Assembly (NCBI GenBank): GCA_005883295.1
Contig: VAWV01000202.1
Location: forward strand, 1 to 22,340
Length of the DNA: 22,340 bases
DNA from: Actinomycetota bacterium
Lineage (GTDB): Bacteria; Actinomycetota; Thermoleophilia; Solirubrobacterales; Thermoleophilaceae
Direction of reading: 5' to 3'
Of the stretch, positions 21,874 through 22,340 are shown piece by piece (positions within the stretch are counted from its first letter, which is position 1; each line of letters starts with the position of its first letter). The notes below the pieces were generated by a model that did no database searches, was not told the DNA's origin, and was given only the letters and a program-made list of their open reading frames with translations. A program made the position numbers and the translations under genes.

Positions 21874-22328
21874 CGCTTCTGCACCGCCCAGACCCGTTCG
21901 TGCTCGGTCTCCTGCTAGGCGTGGTCGTGATCGCCGCGTTCGTGGTCCTGAACGAGCGCGTCGGCGTTGTCGGCGGGTTCGCCGACTTCGTCGAGCGGGT
22001 CACGGGGCGGCGCTCCGCGCTCGGCTGGAAGGCCTGGTTCGTGGTGGGCGTGGTCGGGGGCGGCTTGCTGTTCCGGCTCCTCGCCGGGGCGCCCACGTTT
22101 CGCCACGGGTTCGGCTGGCTTACCCGCAACCTCGACGGAGGCCTCGTGGCAGTCGTGCTGGTGGTGGCCGGTGTCGCGATCGGCTACGGCGCCAAGACGG
22201 CCGGCGGGTGCACCTCGGGCAACGGCCTGGGCGGCTGCGCGACGGGCTCACGCGCGAGCCTCACGGCCACCGGAACATTCATGGCGACGGCGATCGCTGT
22301 GAGCTTCGCAATCAAGGCGTTCACATGA
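21870..22328 (+). CDS. YeeE/YedE-family (DUF395) transporter half-protein
   Basis: 152 residues; its ATG overlaps the upstream stop (ATGA). Hydrophobic segments at about 10-28 (FVLGLLLGVVVIAAFVVL), 52-72 (AWFVVGVVGGGLLFRLLAG), 88-106 (GGLVAVVLVVAGVAIGYG) and 130-148 indicate four membrane spans. The family signature is present as GGCTSGNGLGG, with Asn where GGCTSGHG is usual. YeeE/YedE proteins move thiosulfate or related sulfur species, and this half-length form is usually encoded as a tandem pair. A second ATGA overlap at its stop leads into another frame that leaves the window, consistent with such a pair. Confidence 0.88.
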   Translation: MTLLHRPDPFVLGLLLGVVVIAAFVVLNERVGVVGGFADFVERVTGRRSALGWKAWFVVGVVGGGLLFRLLAGAPTFRHGFGWLTRNLDGGLVAVVLVVAGVAIGYGAKTAGGCTSGNGLGGCATGSRASLTATGTFMATAIAVSFAIKAFT

Positions 22329-22340
22329 CGCGGGTGAGGA
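22325..22340 (+). CDS. Start of next gene, probably partner YeeE/YedE half (partial)
   Basis: ATG 22325 overlaps the TGA of the upstream gene (ATGA). Only the first five codons (MTRVR) are in the window. Identity is inferred solely from the coupled arrangement and the habit of this family to come in adjacent pairs. Confidence 0.4.

Overview
This 22.3 kb window is very GC-rich, gene-dense chromosomal DNA. The overall style fits a high-GC actinobacterium: strong G/C third positions, several promoters set directly against start codons, HxlR and TetR regulators, a STAS anti-sigma-antagonist protein and HtrA-type proteases. My best guess is the class Thermoleophilia (Solirubrobacterales/Gaiellales type), but that is inference from protein style, not from a marker gene. 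I see no rRNA, tRNA, CRISPR array, complete insertion sequence, integrase or phage gene.

Layout from left to right. (1) 3-1652, plus strand: the 3' part of a short-chain dehydrogenase, a coiled-coil protein of unknown function, and a small lysine-rich protein with a Rho-N/SAP-like tail. (2) 1649-3142, minus: a Tat-exported, probably bicovalent FAD oxidase of the berberine-bridge type. A SnoaL-like protein diverges from it and is followed by a strong GC hairpin. (3) 3775-5655, plus: an ABM-fold protein, a methyltransferase and a glutathione-S-transferase-like protein. The last two lack a canonical start codon where their homology begins. (4) 5514-7494: a TetR regulator divergent from a cupin/acetyltransferase pair, with two copies of a long palindromic operator between them. 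(5) 7542-9926: small membrane proteins flanking a minus-strand pair, a nicotinate phosphoribosyltransferase and a protein with an Asn-Gly-His repeat tail. (6) 9931-12334: an HxlR repressor divergent from two translationally coupled HtrA-like serine proteases with no export signal. (7) 12331-15100: a divergent SDR (minus), a zinc-ribbon miniprotein, an unknown protein, a PaaI-type thioesterase and an MTAP/PNP-family phosphorylase. (8) 15101-18713: a structured, C-rich spacer, then trigger factor, a STAS protein and ClpX. clpP is not at its customary place. (9) 18880-22340: a PAS-coiled-coil-EAL protein with a damaged EAL site, a membrane-anchored methyltransferase, and an operon of a metallo-beta-lactamase-fold hydrolase and a YeeE/YedE-type sulfur transporter that runs off the right edge.

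The core here is proteostasis (trigger factor, ClpX, two HtrA proteases) and nucleotide/NAD salvage, surrounded by small regulated stress or detoxification units. The observations I would follow up first are the paired TetR operator, the HxlR-controlled pair of apparently cytoplasmic HtrA proteases, the degenerate EAL domain, the methyltransferase and GST genes without a normal start codon, and the spacer before trigger factor that could fold into a pseudoknot.
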